Shown here: positions 13,740-17,865 of the stretch, piece by piece
Numbering within the stretch: the stretch's first letter is position 1
How the letters are laid out: every line of letters begins with the position of its first letter
Assembly (NCBI GenBank): GCA_016195145.1
Contig: JACQAF010000080.1
Coordinates: 1 to 17,865, forward strand
Origin: Rhodospirillales bacterium
GTDB taxonomy: Bacteria > Pseudomonadota > Alphaproteobacteria > CACIAM-22H2
Length of the DNA: 17,865 bases
Direction: 5' to 3'
Made by a program: the position numbers and the translations under genes
The notes under the pieces: model-generated
Database searches by the model: none
Seen by the model: the letters and a program-made list of their open reading frames with translations, nothing else
What the model was told of the DNA's origin: nothing

Positions 13740-14912
13740 ATGGCCGATGCCGCCGGATCGCTGATCGCCACCACGCCGATGAACGGTTTGCGCCATCTCG
13801 GCGCGCAGGGCCAGCCGGTCAATCACAGCCACGCCCAATTGGTGTCCGTCGTGCGCGCCCGCCTCGGCCCGCGCCATGCGGCGTTTTTCGCGACCCCGGC
13901 CGCGCATGGCAACGGCGACAAAATCGACTGGTTCGCGCCGGTTGACGGGCCGACGACGAACTGGGCAACGGCGTCGCGCGCCCAACAGGAGCAGATCGCC
14001 GTGGCCGTCGCCGCGCTGTTGTCCGGCTTTGCCAAGCTGCGCGCCGATCTTGCCGCAGCCGATCCCGCCGGGCCCGGCGCGCTGATGGCCGAAATCATCG
14101 GACGTGCCCTCGTCGTCGAACACGAGAGCGCGATGTTTCTGATCGGCGACCAGCCGGTCGCCATCCTGTGGGGCCTGTATTCGTCGGGGGCGGCGGAAAC
14201 CCCGTCCGTGCTGCCGGTCCTGCGCGAGCGCATCGACCGCCCCGCCCCGCCCCCCGCACCGCTGCCCGCGCGACCGGCCTTCGTGCCCCCACCCATGCCG
14301 CCGACCGGTCCGCCGCCGACCCGAACGGATTGGCGCCAAACGATCCTCGGCACTGACTGGCTCGGCTGGCTTTGGCGCATCCTGGCGGTACTGGTCGCGC
14401 TGCTTGCCCTCATCCTTCTTCTGCGCACGTGCACAGAACCCCGCGGACCGGTGTTGCGTGTGCCTACCGACGGGCCAGCCGCGCCCACTTCACCCGAGAC
14501 AGCCCCAGCCGAGCCCGCCACGCCCGAGCCGGCCCCCACATTGACCGTGCCGCCGGGTGCGGCGGAATCCGGCGATCTCGGCTTTCTCGAAGGCCGCTGG
14601 CGATCGACGACCGACCTTTACAACTCTCAAACCAAGCAACCGCTGGTCGCCGAATATGAATTCGATGCCAAAGGCAACGGCCAGACTGCAATCGCCGAAG
14701 CCGACACCGGCCAGACCTGCAAGGGCAGAACCGTCGCGCGCTTCGACGGCCCGCGCCGCCTGGTGATCGAGGAAATAGATCGGCCCAGCTGCCCGTTAGG
14801 AGGCGGATACCAGCGCTCGCGCATCGTCTGCGACATCGCCGCCGGCGGCGAGGCGATTTGCAAGGGCCAACAGGGCGATGGCCATACCTTCAGCGTCATT
14901 TTACGACGCTGA
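13740..14912 (+). CDS. SrfA-like membrane protein, paralogue of the preceding gene's N-terminus
   Basis: A 390-residue protein whose first 150 residues align with the VWA protein: LIATTP / LVTTTP, RLGPRH / RLGERH, KIDWF / TVDWY, GDQPVAILWG / DGQPVLVLWG. A Pro-rich segment (167-195) precedes one membrane helix (about 208-229), then a Pro/Ala/Thr/Glu linker and a C-terminal domain (280-390) beginning GFLEGRWRS and including four cysteines (327, 351, 364, 374). Cys231 sits just after the helix; no cysteine lies before it. From memory this layout and the FLEGRWRS...LYN start of the C-terminal domain resemble the SrfA family, named in Salmonella as an SsrB-regulated factor. The gene begins 15 bp after the VWA gene's stop. 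The family name is moderately sure; the paralogy is seen directly. Confidence 0.75.
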   Translation: MADAAGSLIATTPMNGLRHLGAQGQPVNHSHAQLVSVVRARLGPRHAAFFATPAAHGNGDKIDWFAPVDGPTTNWATASRAQQEQIAVAVAALLSGFAKLRADLAAADPAGPGALMAEIIGRALVVEHESAMFLIGDQPVAILWGLYSSGAAETPSVLPVLRERIDRPAPPPAPLPARPAFVPPPMPPTGPPPTRTDWRQTILGTDWLGWLWRILAVLVALLALILLLRTCTEPRGPVLRVPTDGPAAPTSPETAPAEPATPEPAPTLTVPPGAAESGDLGFLEGRWRSTTDLYNSQTKQPLVAEYEFDAKGNGQTAIAEADTGQTCKGRTVARFDGPRRLVIEEIDRPSCPLGGGYQRSRIVCDIAAGGEAICKGQQGDGHTFSVILRR

Positions 14913-15004
14913 GCGACCGACCTTGCGGCTTGTTTTTCAACCGATACTGGGCTCTTATAGACAGTCGGCAACCATAAGTAACAAACGGGGGATGGGGCTG
15001 CCGA
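14913..15004 (+). promoter_or_regulatory. Gap before srfB-like gene
   Basis: 92 bp. TTGTTT (near 14931) and TTATAG (near 14955) could be weak -35/-10 boxes but with a long spacer. GGGGGATGGGG at 14987-14997 is a purine-rich ribosome-binding region before ATG 15005. No terminator hairpin is convincing, so read-through from the SrfA-like gene is likely. Confidence 0.25.
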
Positions 15005-17865
15005 ATGCTTAAATCGCCAAGCGGCTATCCGGATCCGATCACGCTTATTCCGCGGACCGGCGTGCAATTCGTCGACCTCGGTTTCGCCTTGCCGGCGAAG
15101 ACCCGGACGACCTGGCTGTTCTACGAACGTCTCGCCGACGGCCCCGACGGACAAGACGAATTCCGGCTGCTCGAAGAGCACCCGGACAAAGGCGCCTTGT
15201 ACTTCGTCGAGGGCGGCAAGGAATACACCGTGCCGCAGGAAACCTTTTCCGTCACCCGCAACGAGGTGATGGAGGTTTTCCTCGACCGCTGGGTGCCTCT
15301 ACCCTATTTCCGCGTCGAGCCGCCGGCGGGGTTCAGTCTTGGCCCGGGCAATTGGTGCCGTATGCGCCTTGTCGACCTGACGGCGACCGAAGGCGGTCCC
15401 GACAAGGACGGCAACACCCACCGGCTGATCATCGCCTTCGACACCAAACCGATGGCCGAGGAAAAAGACCGCGCCTATCTCGGCCCGTCGGCCGAGGACG
15501 CCCGTTCGGGCCGCGTCTTCGCATTGGCGCACGAGATGCGCCACATTGTCGATTTCCTGAACCAGGAATGGCTCGAATTATGGCTGTTCGAGCTTTACAA
15601 GGAACGCGAGGAACGCCGCCTCAAGCGCCGGCTCAGCGACGACGAGATGTACGACCGCATGGCGGACGGAATTGGCGCGCCGCACCGGCGGGAGCTTGCC
15701 GTCTATGCCGCCTTGCTTGACCTGCTCGCCTCGCTCGGCCTCGCCAAGCGGGTCAGCCTGGTCGACATCGACACCGAGCCACGCCAGACCCCGATCGAGG
15801 TCGATCTCGTCCTCGATGTCGGCAATTCGCGGACCTGCGGCATCCTGATCGAATCCGATCCCGACGGGGGCGCGGCGCTGCAATCGGCCTCGCGGCTGGA
15901 GCTGCGCGACCTGTCGGCCCCGCAATATACCTATAACGAACCGTTCGAGACGCGGATCGAGTTCGCCCAACCGTCCTTCGGCAAGATGCATCTCTCGCCC
16001 CGTTCCGGGCGCAGCGACGCCTTCATGTGGCCGACCATTGCGCGCGTCGGGCCGGAAGCCATCCGCCTCGCCGGTCTGCGCGAAGGAACCGGCGGCGACA
16101 CCGGCATGTCGAGCCCGAAGCGTTATCTGTGGGACGAACGCCCGCGCCGGCAGTCGTGGTATTTCAACGGTCGCGGCGTCGACGGCGAGATCGACCCGCC
16201 GGCCAAGGACGGCGCCTTCGCCCAGCTGGTCAACGAGGCCGGGCGGCCGCGGCGGCGGATGGAAGCCGACGATCCGGCCAACCTGCCGCCGGTACGCGCG
16301 CTTTATTCGCGCAGCTCCATGATGATGTTCGCGCTCGCTGAAATCTTCGCCCAGGCGATCAACATGATCAATTCTCCAGCCCATCGCTGGCGGCGCGGCA
16401 AGCACCAGATCCGCCGCCGCCTGCGGCGGATCATCATGACCATGCCGACGGCCATGCCGCTGCCCGAGCGCCGCATCCTGCGCGAGCGGGTGGCGGACGC
16501 CTGCGATCTGGTGTGGGAGGTGCTCGGCCTCGCGCCGACCGAAAAGCCGGAAATCTCCCTCGACTGGGACGAGGCGAGCGCGACCCAGATCGTCTATCTT
16601 TACACCGAGATCGCGCGCAATTTCGGCGGCGACGCCGATGCGTTTCTACAGGCGATGCTGCGCCCGCGCCTGCGCCAGCGACCGGGAGGATCGCTGTGCG
16701 TCGCCTCGATCGATATCGGCGGCGGGACTACCGACCTCATCGTCACCGACTATACGTTCCAGGGCGCTGGCGGCGCCGCCATCCTGACGCCCGAGCAGAA
16801 ATTCCGCGAAGGCTTCAACACCGCCGGCGACGATATCCTCCACGCGGTGATCCGGCGCCATGTCCTGCCGCCAATCGAGCAGGCGATGGCCGAGGCCGGC
16901 GTCGCCGCCCCCGAGGGGCTGATGCAGGAACTGTTCGGCGCCGATCTCAGCGCCAGCGACAAGCTCGCCGCCGCCCGCCGGCAGCAATTCGCGCTCCAGG
17001 TCGCCAGTCCGATCGGCCTCGGCATGCTCGCCCATTACGAACATTACGATGCCCTCGGGGCGTCGACCGACTTGGTGCGCGAGTTCGATTCTTTTTTCGC
17101 CGACCGGCCGCGCCCCAACCGGGCGGTGATCGACTACGTCAACAAGGCCGCCCGCAACCGCGGCGGCAGCGATTTCGACCTGCGCCGCGTTTCCTTCCCG
17201 GTCAGCGTCCAGCCGATCAACGAAACCGTCCGGCGGGTCATCGACACGACGATGCGCGTGCTGTGCGAGGCGGTGCACGCCTATGATTGCGATGTCCTGC
17301 TGCTGTCGGGCCGGCCGTCCCGCCTGCCGGCGGTGCGCGAGATCGTCGGCGAGCTTCTGCCATTGTCGCCCGACCGGGTGATCCCGCTGCACCGTTACCG
17401 GGTCGGCGACTGGTATCCCTTCCGCGACGCCGAGCTGCGCATCGACGATCCGAAGACGACGGCGGTCGTCGGCGCGACGATTTGCGTTCTTGCCCAGGGG
17501 CGGTTGCCGAAATTCGCCCTGCGCAGCGACCTTCTCGTCACCCGGTCGACCGCCCGGATCATCGGCCGCATCGACGACAACGGCACCATCCGCGACGCCG
17601 ACGTTTATATACGCAATGTCGATTTCGACGATCGCGACGCGGAGCTGCCCGAACACCGCATCGAGTTTTACGCCACCAGCGCCCTCGGTTTCCGTCAGCT
17701 CGATATCGACCGCTGGCCGGCAACGCGCCTGCTCCTGCTCGACTACGCCAGCGACGAGATCGCGCGACAGCTCCGGCCGCGCCTGCCGCTTTATGTCCGG
17801 CTGCGGCGGATGCGCGACCGCAACGACATCGAACGCTTGCGCATCGACAGCGTGGTCGACCGCGA
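15005..17865 (+). CDS. srfB: SrfB-family protein (actin/Hsp70-like fold), 3' end cut by window edge
   Basis: 953 complete codons are visible with no stop before the right edge; SrfB proteins are about 1000 residues, so nearly all is present. N-terminal ITLIPRTGVQFVDLGFAL is the family's typical opening. Three motifs suggest an ASKHA (actin/Hsp70/sugar kinase) nucleotide-binding fold: phosphate-1-like VLDVGNSRTCGILIE (around Asp271), phosphate-2-like ASIDIGGGTTDLIVTDY (around Asp570) and an adenosine-motif-like LLLSGRPSRLPAVREIV (around 765-781). No signal peptide or membrane segment, so cytosolic. Named as a virulence factor in Salmonella (srfABC) and in the Xenorhabdus SrfABC toxin; its biochemical role is unclear. 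Its position after two membrane-anchored SrfA-type proteins suggests an ATP-driven cytosolic partner. A srfC-like gene may follow outside the window. Confidence 0.87.
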   Translation, partial: MLKSPSGYPDPITLIPRTGVQFVDLGFALPAKTRTTWLFYERLADGPDGQDEFRLLEEHPDKGALYFVEGGKEYTVPQETFSVTRNEVMEVFLDRWVPLPYFRVEPPAGFSLGPGNWCRMRLVDLTATEGGPDKDGNTHRLIIAFDTKPMAEEKDRAYLGPSAEDARSGRVFALAHEMRHIVDFLNQEWLELWLFELYKEREERRLKRRLSDDEMYDRMADGIGAPHRRELAVYAALLDLLASLGLAKRVSLVDIDTEPRQTPIEVDLVLDVGNSRTCGILIESDPDGGAALQSASRLELRDLSAPQYTYNEPFETRIEFAQPSFGKMHLSPRSGRSDAFMWPTIARVGPEAIRLAGLREGTGGDTGMSSPKRYLWDERPRRQSWYFNGRGVDGEIDPPAKDGAFAQLVNEAGRPRRRMEADDPANLPPVRALYSRSSMMMFALAEIFAQAINMINSPAHRWRRGKHQIRRRLRRIIMTMPTAMPLPERRILRERVADACDLVWEVLGLAPTEKPEISLDWDEASATQIVYLYTEIARNFGGDADAFLQAMLRPRLRQRPGGSLCVASIDIGGGTTDLIVTDYTFQGAGGAAILTPEQKFREGFNTAGDDILHAVIRRHVLPPIEQAMAEAGVAAPEGLMQELFGADLSASDKLAAARRQQFALQVASPIGLGMLAHYEHYDALGASTDLVREFDSFFADRPRPNRAVIDYVNKAARNRGGSDFDLRRVSFPVSVQPINETVRRVIDTTMRVLCEAVHAYDCDVLLLSGRPSRLPAVREIVGELLPLSPDRVIPLHRYRVGDWYPFRDAELRIDDPKTTAVVGATICVLAQGRLPKFALRSDLLVTRSTARIIGRIDDNGTIRDADVYIRNVDFDDRDAELPEHRIEFYATSALGFRQLDIDRWPATRLLLLDYASDEIARQLRPRLPLYVRLRRMRDRNDIERLRIDSVVDR
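16408..16432. repeat. Perfect 10-bp inverted repeat inside srfB
   Basis: GATCCGCCGC (16408-16417) and GCGGCGGATC (16423-16432) are exact reverse complements with a 5-base loop, within codons for an Arg-rich segment (QIRRRLRRI). It would form a very stable mRNA hairpin. It may simply reflect Arg codon use. Confidence 0.4.

Noticed and set aside
12963..14339. 458-codon minus-strand open frame
   Set aside because: Antisense to the VWA and SrfA-like genes; Gly/Arg-rich from the complement of Pro codons.
16646..17656. 336-codon minus-strand open frame
   Set aside because: Antisense to srfB, whose sense frame carries conserved motifs throughout.

Overview
This window is high-GC bacterial chromosome, most likely from an alphaproteobacterium. 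The main reasons are a solitary CcrM-type GANTC methyltransferase with the family's C-terminal domain directly downstream of rnhB, strong G/C third-position bias, and a GANTC-rich ccrM leader. The species cannot be named from the sequence. No rRNA, tRNA, insertion sequence, phage gene or CRISPR array was seen.

Left part (1-6664). A minus-strand 2-oxoglutarate/Fe(II) oxygenase-like gene, cut by the left edge, is divergent from a plus-strand run: an EamA/DMT permease, the ubiquinone-pathway decarboxylase ubiD, a small cupin, pmbA/tldE, rnhB and ccrM. ubiD, the cupin and pmbA are almost contiguous and look co-transcribed. ccrM has its own 62-bp leader holding three GACTC copies of its probable target, which suggests feedback control by methylation.

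Middle (6665-11664). A patatin-like lipase on the plus strand converges on a minus-strand group: a small Tat-exported CPxCxC protein, a HupE/UreJ metal permease, a cyclopropane-fatty-acid-synthase-like methyltransferase, a 51-residue lipoprotein, a HIT-family protein and a 74-residue periplasmic protein with a clear intrinsic terminator. The last is divergent, across a strikingly AT-rich gap, from a 94-residue exported protein preceded by a tandem 18-bp repeat.

Right part (11665-17865). After a 329-bp gap comes the most interesting block, three plus-strand genes: (A) a membrane-anchored protein with a cytoplasmic domain, a poly-Leu membrane segment, a long Pro-rich stalk and a von Willebrand A domain with a complete MIDAS; (B) a paralogue sharing A's N-terminal domain but ending in a different, cysteine-containing domain, resembling SrfA; and (C) a SrfB-family protein with actin/Hsp70-like phosphate-binding motifs, cut by the right edge. 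Cysteines in A and B occur only after the membrane segment, so both probably place their C-terminal domains in the periplasm and their shared N-terminal domains in the cytosol, where they could contact the SrfB ATPase-like protein. SrfABC is known by name from Salmonella and Xenorhabdus. The VWA-bearing version with duplicated SrfA-type anchors looks poorly described, and a srfC-like gene may lie just beyond the window.
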